From Mesostigma viride (Eukaryota; Streptophyta; Mesostigmatophyceae; Mesostigmatales; Mesostigmataceae), in contig RPFO01000542.1 of NCBI GenBank assembly GCA_009746045.1, positions 1,071,624 through 1,135,623 on the forward strand: a stretch of 64,000 bases of DNA, read 5' to 3'. Shown here in pieces: positions 54,016 through 64,000 of this stretch. The stretch's first letter is position 1. Each line of letters starts with the position of its first letter. The translations under genes were made by a program, and so were the position numbers. The notes under the pieces are model-generated. The model was given only the letters and a program-made list of their open reading frames with translations. It did not search any database and was not told the origin of the DNA.

Positions 54016-55030
54016 TTTCTTGTTATTGCCTCCCGGTGAGCGTCAGCACCAGCCAGGTCTTTACCCGCAAGTACATGCGTTTGGTAATGGCTTCTGCCAC
54101 TACTGCATGCGTTATTGATTACGTGCGGCTGCTTGGCAAGCTCCATGTCTAGGGAGTTGACAGCAGTGGGTTTGATTAAGGGCCCTCAGCCCTGACATAG
54201 AGAGGATCAACAGTCTCCATAGAGGGTAGAGGCTGTGCTGCCATAGAAAGCAACAATACCCTTACACTCATCCCAAATAAAATGGGGAGATCTGCGTTCA
54301 AAAGACATGACATTCATTCAGATAACTCACGTTGGGGTGGACTGTGATACTTGTCTCGTTTGCATATGCCGTCCAGCCCAGGCCGCCCACCGCCGGCGAT
54401 GAGGATAGGCCAGGAGTGCTTTTATCACATAACAGCTGGAGCGTTTCTATGCTCCTCATGCTGCAGCGATAGCTTTCTGTTTGGTTATGATATGTTGAAA
54501 AGATAGCCACCGCTCTTGAGCATTATATCAGAGCATGCATGAGGAAAGAAAGCAACGGACTTGCTTACGCTGGAAGCCCCAGGGGCCGGCGCAGGGCCGG
54601 TGCCTCCTGGGGGGTTGTTTTCCTGCCGCATTGCCGCCGCCATGGCTGCTCCAGCAGTGGGTGCTGCTGTCGCAGCCGCCGGGGAAGAGGGTTGGTCGGT
54701 GCCCCGTAGGGGAACCGGCTCCGCCACCGGCTGGCGCACAGGGGAGGGGGGTTGTTCGGACTGCCTCGCGGCAGCCGGACCCTCCACCTGGCTGGTATTG
54801 TCATGGTTGTTCTTTTGTTTTCTTTTTCTTTTTCCTTGTCTTCTTTTTGTTTTGTTGTTATTGCATGCAGGCGCACCGACATCAGCCGGTGCCCTGTTGC
54901 ATGTCTGGCGGACGACGCTGATCATCATCGACGTCCCCAAGATATAGGTTCTTTTTTTTTTTTTTTTTTTCCAGTGCCGGTTTGAACCATTGTTGAGTTT
55001 GATGTTGCTGAAGAGCGTTTATAAAATTCA
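54016..55030 (-). pseudogene. Retrotransposon 2 gag N-terminal remnant
   Basis: The frame 54940-54485 reads a basic patch (KRRQGKRKRKQKNNH), then Ser/Pro/Gln- and Ala-rich sequence similar in character to the element 1 Gag start, and stops. No capsid helices like those of element 1 follow; tandem repeats occupy the place. A poly-T tract lies at about 54950-54970. Confidence 0.45.
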
Positions 55031-55511
55031 AGTTAGAATACGAATGACCGACTTGGTACAATGCTTGAGAACACAGAGTGCTGAGAGCAATGAATTGCTT
55101 GGTTCATTAGAAAATAGGTTTACCCTTTATCAACGTTCCTCTCACTGGCTGCGCCGCCAGTGACTGTTGGGTGCAGACCGTTGGCCCGAGGCCGCACGAT
55201 GACAGGTCGCAGTCTAGTCACTGCATCGTGTGATCACAGATCAATGCACGCTGCAGTACGGTCCCTATCTAGGATACTCTAGTACCGTCCAATGACAGGA
55301 CACTACGTATGCTGGGTACTGACATCTGTCACGTACCCCAGTACCCAAAGTACCTATCTAGGGAAACGTATGCGACTCGACTAGCATTCCTATCTGCATA
55401 GCCCACGTGGTATTTATATTCACATACCAACGTAGGTTTACAAGGCTTATTCATACGTTGTATTCACAATGCCTTTGAGACTTAGTCTACAGCAAAGCAT
55501 GGAGACTAACT
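55031..55511 (-). repeat. 5' LTR of retrotransposon 2
   Basis: Matches 49060-49540. Outer flank is a run of ten C. Confidence 0.9.
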
Positions 55512-56257
55512 CCCCCCCCCCGGTACCTCGGTTATAGTAAATTGGTCTTTAATTTAGGACTTTGTCCTAAATTAAGGACCGTGGGAGTGTCAAGGGTATA
55601 TTTTACCCTATGTGCCCAACTACCTGTTTATATTTAATTCTGGCCGTCATGTTCACAGTTGTAAACGGAGGATTAATTAGGGTTGCGTCATTATTAATCG
55701 CACCCGCCTACCGTATTTCAGGCCGATAATTAAATAGGTTAGGAAGGGCTTGCCGTGATAATTACGGCACAGTTTATAGCACTAGAAATAGTGCCGTACA
55801 GCGAAAGTTATTGTATGCCGAAGTTGTACTATTTCCGGCACAAGACTTAACGCACTGTAGGTGCCGACGGTACCATCCTCGGCCCACTATTCCGTGTTGG
55901 ATATTTCTACCGACATGCACGAGTTACTAGATGCCCCGTACTTAATGCGCTGGCATGTTAGCAAGACTTCTAGAATGTACGACTCTGAAGTTAAGTCGTT
56001 AAGTTATTGTCTTGCGCATAGCCGCCACCTTTGGTGGATATAGGCACGATGTTTGTGCTCGATGCCTTCACCTTACCTGTCCTAGCTGTCAGCTATGGAC
56101 GATAATGGTCCCCACCCGGGAACCGCACCATGGCTTTGGCGGTCAAACGGTGGCAGTCCGTAACCTAAATATGAAATGAATAAATCGTCTATCAATTGTC
56201 TCAAGCAGTCTTGACGACCAAGGAATCAACCAAATTTCTGACAGGGAGGCTTAACAT
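55512..56257. other. Transposon remnant with homology to 46015-46205
   Basis: A hairpin CTTTAATTTAGGAC...GTCCTAAATTAAGGAC lies at 55550-55582. 55590-55865 resembles the right subterminal part of the DNA transposon at 46015-46205. No gene seen. Confidence 0.55.
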
Positions 56258-56626
56258 CAGTGGGCAAAAGGTTCCGGCACTATTTAACCTAACTAAAACC
56301 TGTGCACCTTGGAGGTCAGGGGTTCGAATCCTGGCAGCTCCGGCGCATTTACATTTGCGTGCTCAGTGGCCTAGGCGGATGTCTCATATTCAACCCACCC
56401 TCCATGAGGCCAGGTTTTAGTTAGGTTAAATAGTGCCGGAACCTTTTTGCCGCCTGAGGCAAATCGGTCCGTCACACTATTTTGCCCGGAATAACCACTT
56501 CCGAGCACCCAAGTTAATTCGGCCGAAGTAACTTGGGTGCTCGGAAGTGGTTATTCCGGGCAAAATAGTGTGACGGACCGATTTGCCTCAGGCGGCAAAA
56601 AGGTTCCGGCACTATATAACCTAACT
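56258..56626. mobile_element. Palindrome-ended foldback/TRIM-like element, copy 2 (left end truncated)
   Basis: The end of a left palindrome (56258-56294) is followed by a 124-bp core (56295-56418) beginning AAAACCTG and ending CAGGTTTT, with B-box GGGGTTCGAATCC on the plus strand. A complete 208-bp palindromic terminal repeat (56419-56626) has AGTTAGG...CCTAACT ends. It is followed by ATGCG and repeat B. The core is in the opposite orientation to the copy at 32306. Confidence 0.85.
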
Positions 56627-57070
56627 ATGCGCTGTCGCATTTGCCAGCAAGCCGCCTGACGTGCAGTTAGACTGCCAGCAAAATGCAGAGCAAGTCTGTT
56701 CGACAGCCAGTGACGTGCGAGCCAGCACACCGCACACTACGATCTGCGTATCTAGCTTTGTCCGATGGACTGAACATCATTCCGTCTGGACAATACAAAA
56801 GATTCGTAACTGCCAAATGTCACGCACCGGAATATTGTGCAAGCCACCAAGGCTTTGCGCCCCAAAGTCTTGCGCCTGAACCTAAGGCAGGTCACCTAAG
56901 ACTGTCACTCTAGAAATTTAGGCCTTTCCGGCGCGGCGCTCCACACCGGCCCAAGGAACAAAGCCTGCGGCCTACTGAATCGGAACCAACCAAACGTCGG
57001 TAACGATTCCGATTACGGCAACCGCGTGATTCTTGAGTGCACGGACGTAAATGATCACGGACGTGACAGC
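56627..57070 (+). repeat. Dispersed repeat B, copy 2
   Basis: Same as 30832-31282 beginning at ATGCG. It is the right half of an A+B element broken by the foldback insertion. Confidence 0.9.
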
Positions 57071-57196
57071 ATACGGGCTGATACAAAGACTCTAATGACC
57101 TATGGGTGTCCACAACCCTACATAATTTCAGGACCTGCTGTACGCGAAGCATCCTGTAAACCGTGCCGTCCAGCCGGGCGGCCAGCGTGTCCACGG

Positions 57197-57198
57197 TG

Positions 57199-57266
<68 letters not shown>

Positions 57267-57322
57267 TGTATGTATGTATGTATGTATGTATGTATGTATG
57301 TATGTATGTATGTATGTATGTA
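57197..57322. repeat. (GTAA)n followed by (GTAT)n microsatellite
   Basis: About 17 GTAA units, then about 15 GTAT units. Leu/Thr/Tyr and Met/Tyr/Val/Cys frames are artefacts. Confidence 0.95.
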
Positions 57323-57639
57323 TTTTGTGAGCTCACGCTCGTTCTATCTATGACCTGCGGAAGTCTCAAAGGGGGAGGGGAGGCCGCAGTAGACAGGTCT
57401 GAATGGGTAGCCAGTACTAGGGGGGGGGGGTACGGTGATGTGGGGGGGGGGTACCGGGGACGGTACTGCGGACCGGGTCCAATTTGTTTTGTGGACCGGG
57501 GGCAGTCCTGTGGACCGGGGGCGGCGCGGCGCCACTGGCCTGTTGGTCAGTGGGCTGGCGTCCGCCACCCCACCTACGACTAGGTAGACGGTGGATACTT
57601 AGGGTTGTGGCGGGGCAACAACCACTCCTCTTTGCAGCT
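57323..57639 (+). repeat. Dispersed repeat E, copy 1
   Basis: TTTTGTGAGCTCACGCTCG through CTCCTCTTTGCAGCT. It duplicates 58791-59104 with small differences in G-run length. Preceded by a (GTAT)n tract. Confidence 0.9.
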
Positions 57640-58585
57640 GTGTCGACGGCCCACTGACGGCGTGTGTGCACTGCTATGGCGGTGCCGAATGTAAATCACA
57701 GCTACCGGCCTCCGAATTATCATTCGGGGGCCTGGATAATTTAAGGTTATGACGGCTGCGCGACGGGGGTCGGCAGCACCCCAAGAAACTGCCATTCGAA
57801 GTGCGGGCGGTAGCTGCCAGTGCCAGATTGTTTTATTTTTGCCCGCCCGTTGTACTCGCCACCCCGAGCTCGCGGGAGGGGTCTGGATAGACGCGGGAGT
57901 GACTCTTGATCGGACAGCTAAGGCGGGGCAATAGTGGTGCTCGGGTGGTAACAGCTACAGGCGGAGGGGAATTACGTCCCAGGCAAGTTTCGTTGTGGAT
58001 CACGTGCGCTGGGCCTGGCTAATGAATATCGTCAAGAATAGTGCATGAGCGCGCTATACGAGCATGGGAAGAAGGGGGAATCGAGCCCCCAGGCCAGCGC
58101 AGGAGCGGGAGGGCTGCAGCCCCAGCGCCAGGGGGGGCAGCATCCTAAACAGCCTAACATTTCTTCGTATTAAGTGAGGCGACAGCGGCCGGCGGCCAGG
58201 GCGGAACGGCGGGGTCGTTGCCGCGTAATTTAAGCGGGGACGAGTTGTTGGGACTGGCGGTGCACAGCGGGGAAGGGGAAGGATGTTAGGGCGGGGCGAT
58301 AGCGGATCCCAGACGCAGCTGCGTCATTGGGGTGCCGGGGGTGCTATGCCTGTGAAGAAAGGTGTACAAAGAATCGCCGAACCCGCAGGGGCGGCTGCCG
58401 AGGGCAGTGCCCACATGGGTGAGAACCCCCCCATAGTGGGGGTCCCTACGGGGATACGATTGGCTTCCCTCTTGTATTGCCGCCTGGTTTAATGGAAGCA
58501 CCGGTAGCGGCAGGGGACAAGGGGGGCGACGAGAAGTCTGGGCCATACGACAGCTTGCGGCCAAGTGGCCAGGTAGTGGGTGCGG
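57640..58585. other. No gene recognised
   Basis: GC-rich, with short frames only. A few G runs and one CGGCGGCCAGGGCGG-type block; no homology recognised. Confidence 0.45.
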
Positions 58586-58790
58586 GATGTTACAAAGCCC
58601 AGGTCCTCTTGACTGGCCCAGGTCCTTATGACTGGTATGATGTTTCGGCCCCTGTTGTGTGGCCTAGTTAGCTTAGAAACTGCAGATTCTTAGGTTAGCT
58701 AATGGCTTGGACGTGTGCCTAACACGCATTTGTAATAAACATGTTTCTCTGGCAGCCCCTCACTCCAATGGAACTAAAGCAGCAATTGGA
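58586..58790 (+). repeat. Dispersed repeat F, copy 1
   Basis: GATGTTACAAAGCCCAGG through AAGCAGCAATTGGAT. Identical or nearly so to 59133-59338. Joined directly to repeat E copy 2 (58791). Confidence 0.9.
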
Positions 58791-59104
58791 TTTTGTGAGC
58801 TCACGCTCGTTCTATCTATGACCTGCGGAAGTCTCAAAGGGGGAGGGGAGGCCGCAGTAGACAGGTCTGAATTGGTAGCCAGTACTAGGGGGGGGGGTAC
58901 GGTGATGTGGGGGGGGTACCGGGGACGGTACTGCGGACCGGGTCCAATTTGTTTTGTGGACCGGGGGCAGTCCTGTGGACCGGGGGCGGCGCGGCGCCAC
59001 TGGCCTGTTGGTCAGTGGGCTGGCGTCCGCCACCCCACCTACGACTAGGTAGACGGTGGATACTTAGGGTTGTGGCGGGGCAACAACCACTCCTCTTTGC
59101 AGCT
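58791..59104 (+). repeat. Dispersed repeat E, copy 2
   Basis: See 57323-57639. This copy follows repeat F without an intervening microsatellite. Confidence 0.9.
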
Positions 59105-59132
59105 CCCACCCACCCACCCTTGCTGCCATGAG

Positions 59133-59338
59133 GATGTTACAAAGCCCAGGTCCTCTTGACTGGCCCAGGTCCTTATGACTGGTATGATGTTTCGGCCCCT
59201 GTTGTGTGGCCTAGTTAGCTTAGAAACTGCAGATTCTTAGGTTAGCTAATGGCTTGGACGTGTGCCTAACACGCATTTGTAATAAACATGTTTCTCTGGC
59301 AGCCCCTCACTCCAATGGAACTAAAGCAGCAATTGGAT
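59133..59338 (+). repeat. Dispersed repeat F, copy 2
   Basis: See 58586-58790. This copy runs straight into a (ATGT)n array. Confidence 0.9.
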
Positions 59339-59467
59339 GTATGTATGTATGTATGTATGTATGTATGTATGTATGTATGTATGTATGTATGTATGTATGT
59401 ATGTATGTATGTATGTATGTATGTATGTATGTATGTATGTATGTATGTGTGTATGTATGTATGTATG

Positions 59468-59498
<31 letters not shown>

Positions 59499-59588
59499 TA
59501 ATGTATGTATGTAATAATGTATGTATGTAATAATGTATGTAATAATGTATGTATGTATGTATGTATGTATTAATTAATTAATTAATTA
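59335..59588. repeat. (ATGT)n microsatellite with AATAATGT interruptions and (AATT)n tail
   Basis: About 45 ATGT units, then AATAATGTATGT units and AATTAATT at 59569-59588, joining repeat G copy 2. Confidence 0.95.
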
Positions 59589-59743
59589 AAATCATAGCTC
59601 CGTTGGGAGCATATGTAACACATAGCCCTGAGAAAGGGGCATCTATGGGTTTGTAATACAATCAGGGCTACAACCTGCAGGTGGAGGATGTACAACTGTC
59701 ACCTGCTCTGGGTGCACAAGGTGCACCTGCACCGCCATGATGG
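59586..59743 (+). repeat. Dispersed repeat family G, copy 2
   Basis: AAAATCATAGCTCCGTTGGG, CACATAGCCCTGAGAAAGGG and ACCTGCTCTGGGTGCACAAG, in the same order as 6172-6330. Confidence 0.8.
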
Positions 59744-59885
59744 TTCATGCCTCCTTAACAAGCACAGGCACCCAGGGGGGGCTTGAGGAGAGGGCCTAGA
59801 AGGCCTGCATGACATATGGGGTGGAGGGTATGTGGCTAGGCTATAGCTGGTGTACACATGGCATCTCAGCAGAGAGTAACTCCCT

Positions 59886-60168
59886 GCATGTATGTATGTA
59901 TGTATGTATGTATGTATGTATGTATGTATGTATGTATGTATGTATGTATGTATGTATGTATGTATGTATGTATGTATGTATGTATGTATGTATGTATGTA
60001 TGTATGTATGTATGTATGTATGTATGTATGTATGTATGTATGTATGTATGTATGTATGTATGTATGTATGTATGTATGTATGTATGTATGTATGTATGTA
60101 TGTATGTATGTATGTATGTATGTATGTATGTATGTATGTATGTATGTATGTATGTATGTATGTATGCA
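59886..60168. repeat. (ATGT)n microsatellite, about 70 units
   Basis: A virtually perfect ATGT tract of about 280 bp. Tandem Met-Tyr-Val-Cys and Ile-His-Thr-Tyr frames are artefacts. Confidence 0.97.
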
Positions 60169-60175
60169 TGTAGCT

Positions 60176-60490
<315 letters not shown>

Positions 60491-62572
60491 TGTTGAAAGA
60501 ACTAATGGGTTTGCCTTCTACAATGCTTGTGATTGAAACCCAAATGTGCCTGTCCTTGCAGGTACAGGCTATGGAGGATGGGAGCAAAGAGACAGAGACT
60601 CAGTTTGAGGCAGAATGATAGTGAGGAGTACCTTTGGCAAGGCTCCTCAGTTGTTTTATTAACTCGAGGAAAAAACACAGGCAGCAAACTGGAATGACCT
60701 GATTGGCTGGCTAGGAATGTGCCTAGGAATATTCTCATGTAATACTCAGGCCACCAATCAGGTTAGGTCAGTGTACAGGCTACCAATCAGATCTAGACAA
60801 GAATAAATCTTATCTTGTAACTGCTGTACAGCCTTATCTTGTAACTGATGTACAGTCTTAACTTGTAACTGCTGCACAGTAATCTAACTATTTAATAAAA
60901 GATCTCTCTATGTGTGATCTGATGATGATGAAGTAAATCTGGCGTGAACATATCAGCGCCACATCTGACATGCACAGTGTACATGTCAATCAGTCAGCTG
61001 TCCTGTCATAGATTCTCATCTGACATGTCATAGGTCAGCTGACATAGACAGATTTGTCAGCTGCCTATAAGGATCCACTTGGCATAGGTACTAATCCCTG
61101 ATTACTAAAACTGGCCACAACTTTCTCATTTGTAGGCCAAATCCAACGGGATAAAGAACAGTGGCTCCTGTACAAGAGCCTCTATCTATCTAGCCAGGTC
61201 AGGTGGGTACAAATACAAGGACCATGTCCTTGACACCCCCCTTACAACACATGACCTTGCTCTAGTGCTATCCTGTCAAGTATAACACTTAGAGGAAAAG
61301 CTCTCAGCCAGTCAAGCCTTGACCAAACATAGGACTCTAGAATTAAATTCAGTACTCACTATCAAGGTGACATTTGGGTACAACCTTGACACCCCCCTTA
61401 CCCACATGGCACCAAACCAAAAATGGGATGCAACCCAGGCCAGTGGTAAGGATCAAACACTAACTGATCACGGGTAAGTGGGCGAAAAACATCCACCCCC
61501 CTCGCTAGCAAACACCGTGGTCAAAGTAGTCAAAAGACGATCTCCACGGAAACTGGAAACTGGAACTCCGGACCGGTGACGCGCCGAGTGTCCAACGAAA
61601 GCAGCAGGAAAGATTGCCGCATCGCCCAGCAACTAGCATGTGTTGCCAAGTCAAAAACTTCGTTGGGAAGATGCGCTTTGGATCACACCCCCCTCACTCT
61701 AGCGTCGCCTGAAAACATGAAGAAGCACACAAAATGCTCTAACACAGGCAAACTCTTAGACAATGCAGGGGACATGATGTATGATTAACGCATAAAACAT
61801 GTGATTAACGACATAAAGCATCCGACCTACGGCAGAGCACCAACGGTGAACAAGGAGCAGAACACGTAGTCCTGACACACCTTAATCACACAGGTAACTA
61901 ACATAAACCGACATAGTCATGGATCTTAGCATTAGCCAACATGAACGAACTGAAAAGACAGCTCTGATTAACCAACGATAGTTGAAAGCGACTAAAAACG
62001 GGACATGAAGCGACGACAAAGTCAGGAGCACAAACGCAGGCTATGTACAAAAGACACAACCGCAAACTGCATGAACAAACCTAGCATGCAACGAGAAAGT
62101 ATGCCCTAAGAATGGGCAACACACACGACATGAAATGAACGTGCAGATTGACCACAAAAAGGGTCAGCAAGAACGGAGACATGGCCAGCAAACCGGCGCT
62201 AGCCAAACGTACCAAGATTACAAAGAACTTGGAAAACATACCATTGCTGGTAGAAGAACGTCATGGGGACGATGAACACAGGTGGTCTAGAACTCAAATA
62301 ACGCATCCCGACGAAGCGCTATGAAAAAGTCTAGCAGAAACAAAACAAGACTATGCGAGATGCATAAGGCCGGAAGGACCCCGCACCTAACAGCACAATA
62401 GACCACAAAATATTCGTGTCTAAAGCAATTTTTCACGAACGAAAAACAGTGGCGACTTGAGATCATAAGGGGTTAGTTAAGCTAGCTATCAAATTCCCAA
62501 CGAACGTGACCATAGCGCATCCCCAAAAATCGCCATGAAAATAGCGGAAGCAGGGCTCCCGCACCGACCGCC
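60491..62572. other. No gene recognised, possible 3' part of retrotransposon 3
   Basis: No integrase, RT or RNase H is visible on the minus strand downstream of the gag-protease frame. Short repeats include TTATCTTGTAACTG (three copies, 60805-60870) and CTTGACACCCCCCTTAC (two copies, near 61229 and 61386). An LTR cannot be delimited without its partner beyond the right edge. Confidence 0.4.
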
Positions 62573-64000
62573 TTAGTGCTCAAGGCAGCACTTGTGCCGG
62601 CAACTTGTTGGCTCAGCACAGTCCCAAATTGACAGGGACACGTGGCAGCCGACGACTCCAGCTCCAGGACTTGGCTCCAGGACTGGGCTTGGACTTGGTG
62701 CATCTGGTGGCCTCCCCTCACCAGGAATTCCCCCCGCAGCAAAATCCAAAATGCTGGCGCCCGAGACGCGCCACGCCAAACCCCCACTTGATTCTGGCCA
62801 GGGAGCGAAACCGTCACGCAGCAGGCTTGGTGACGTCTGCGTGTTGGCACTAGTAGGCCAAACGATGCCAGGCTGGGGAAGCTCTCCCAGCACGCCACGT
62901 AGGTTGACATCCATGGACAACGGCAAGCCAGGTGAGCTCGCCGCTGGAGGGGTCAGGGAAACTGGTGGAGCAGAGTCCACCTGATCTGGCACGAGAGGGC
63001 TATAAGTAGTACTGCCCGACGCAGAACTCCAGGAACCGTCCTCCCCGTGTGCCCCAACGACCGGTACTAAGCCGATCCCATTCCTTGCCGTCCCCACCAC
63101 GCCAAAATCCTGCACAATTGCAGGTTTGTCAGCGGAAAAACCGCCCTTGCCGCCACACGACAGTGGCGACGACACCGGGCGCAGCAAAGCGCCTCGGGAA
63201 GAAGCCTGCAGCCCCAAAGGCCGCGAAAAGCCAGGCAGAAAGCCCAGCGTCTTGGACATGGCCGCCACTGGCAGGCCAGCGCTCCACAGCGACCCCAACG
63301 GCCGCACGGTCGTGGCCGCCAGCGCCGCCTTCTTGTTGAGAGCAGGTAACACGTAGACGTTGTCCCTCTGCTCCATCTTGTGCGCCTTGTTGTCCACCAC
63401 AGCGATTTCCTGGTTGAAATCCAGCTTGTGGCCAGCCTTCACGAGCGCTCCAACAGAGAGCACCCGAACGGGCAGCTCGGGGACCAGAAGGGCTCCATCC
63501 AGTCGGAGCTCGCTCCCCGGCAAATGCACAGAAACTGTGCCAACTCCAGCAGCTTGCAGGTCGCCGCCTGATCCGACGATCTGCCTGTTGTGGGGGATAA
63601 GTGACACGAAGTCAGAACGGCACGGGGACATGTGGCTGCTCGCAGCCGAGTCCAGCACCCAGTTGAGTTTGTCGCCCGTATACTGCGTGAGAGCAGCAGC
63701 CTCCAGCGGCGTCGACGGCGACTCCTCGGCGATGGTGACCATGCAGAAGCCAGGCGGCAGTTCAGCCGCCTCCTGAGTTGCGTTGGCAGCGGATCCAGCA
63801 GGTGCGTTGCGTCCCTTGCTCTGGTTCCCTCGGTTGCCGCCCTTGCCCCCCCTGTGCTGGTTGGGGTACCAGCGTGGGGCCTTCTCAGGATGCTCCTTCC
63901 AGCAGTCTTTGTCCTTGTGATTTGACAGGCCACAGTGACTGCATTTCTTGGTCCCCCCGTTCCCCTTGCTGTTGGTGTGGTAGGCCTGGCCAGTGCCAGC
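62573..64000 (-). CDS. Copia-type retrotransposon 3: gag zinc knuckle and protease (5' end beyond window)
   Basis: The minus-strand frame is open from the right edge to a stop at 62573. It reads CSHCGLSNHKDKDC (CCHC knuckle, about 63945-63905) and a Gly/Arg/Asn-rich linker. A canonical Copia protease follows: WVLDSAASSHMSP with the active-site Asp about residue 31 from the Met at 63742, then IVGSGGDL, LRLDGALLVPEL and VLSVGALVKAGHKLDF. After the protease comes a long Ser/Pro/Gly-rich tail and a stop. No integrase follows. In this element the protease is in the normal place right after gag, unlike elements 1 and 2. It may be a truncated copy or a gag-protease-only element. Confidence 0.8.
   Translation of the reverse strand, partial: AGTGQAYHTNSKGNGGTKKCSHCGLSNHKDKDCWKEHPEKAPRWYPNQHRGGKGGNRGNQSKGRNAPAGSAANATQEAAELPPGFCMVTIAEESPSTPLEAAALTQYTGDKLNWVLDSAASSHMSPCRSDFVSLIPHNRQIVGSGGDLQAAGVGTVSVHLPGSELRLDGALLVPELPVRVLSVGALVKAGHKLDFNQEIAVVDNKAHKMEQRDNVYVLPALNKKAALAATTVRPLGSLWSAGLPVAAMSKTLGFLPGFSRPLGLQASSRGALLRPVSSPLSCGGKGGFSADKPAIVQDFGVVGTARNGIGLVPVVGAHGEDGSWSSASGSTTYSPLVPDQVDSAPPVSLTPPAASSPGLPLSMDVNLRGVLGELPQPGIVWPTSANTQTSPSLLRDGFAPWPESSGGLAWRVSGASILDFAAGGIPGEGRPPDAPSPSPVLEPSPGAGVVGCHVSLSIWDCAEPTSCRHKCCLEH

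Larger units (their letters stand above)
49060..55511 (-). mobile_element. Copia-type LTR retrotransposon 2 (decayed)
   Basis: The 481-bp LTRs (49060-49540 and 55031-55511) differ at about three positions. They begin AGTTAG and end CTAACT. Both outer flanks are C runs, so a CCCCC target duplication fits. Minus-strand coding, 5' to 3', is a basic Gag-like ORF (54940-54485), CCHC knuckle (about 53640-53590), integrase (53259-52105), protease plus RT start (52097-51069), RT (51552-50539) and RNase H (50624-49927), joined only by several frameshifts. The domain order matches element 1, which it resembles throughout. LTR similarity suggests recent insertion of an already defective copy. Confidence 0.85.

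Noticed and set aside
56300-56345. tRNA gene in the foldback core (GGGGTTCGAATCC)
   Set aside because: B-box present but no cloverleaf; the second copy has changed T-arm bases without compensation.

Overview
This is a nuclear segment of a eukaryote, most likely a green alga. Two spliced genes with GC-rich exons, long repeat-filled introns and GT-AG junctions lie in the left 27 kb. One resembles the plant/green-algal GT77 arabinosyltransferase RRA. The other is a complete clustered-mitochondria (CLU) homologue. The species cannot be fixed from the sequence. All repeat identities and family calls were made by eye, without database searches.

Layout. Positions 1-1733 are 3' flank. A five-exon RRA-like gene runs on the minus strand (8755 to 1734). 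After 1.75 kb of intergenic DNA, a 17-exon CLU gene runs on the plus strand (10506 to 26775); its spliced length is 4464 nt, or 1487 codons plus stop. From about 28 kb on, the window is almost entirely mobile DNA. It holds LINE fragments (28.6-30.3 kb), a 1-kb dispersed repeat (copies near 30.3, 31.7 and 56.6 kb), a foldback element with near-perfect palindromic arms (32.3 and 56.3 kb), and a broken reverse-transcriptase-associated PD-(D/E)XK reading frame (33.1-33.9 kb). A 13.7-kb Copia-type LTR retrotransposon follows (34971-48694, 5-bp target duplication CGATC). A 5.3-kb TIR DNA transposon (41187-46488, TA duplication) is inserted in its gag. A second, decayed Copia-type element lies at 49060-55511. 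Microsatellite-linked duplications fill 57-60.5 kb, and the 5' part of a third Copia-type reading frame enters from the right edge (62573-64000).

Three observations stand out. (1) Introns of both host genes contain serial, diverged copies of the adjoining exon edge together with its splice site ('exon-edge echoes'), on donor and acceptor sides, as if introns grew by repeated local duplication across the exon-intron boundary. (2) Both large Copia-type elements have the domain order gag - integrase - protease - RT - RNase H. The canonical Copia order is gag - protease - integrase - RT - RNase H. Their RT motif is HGDD and their protease motif is DTNS or DTQA. (3) The foldback element looks like a miniature retroelement whose terminal repeats are 203-208 bp palindromes. 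It shares the terminal bases AGTTAG...CTAACT and a 5-bp target duplication with the second Copia-type element.
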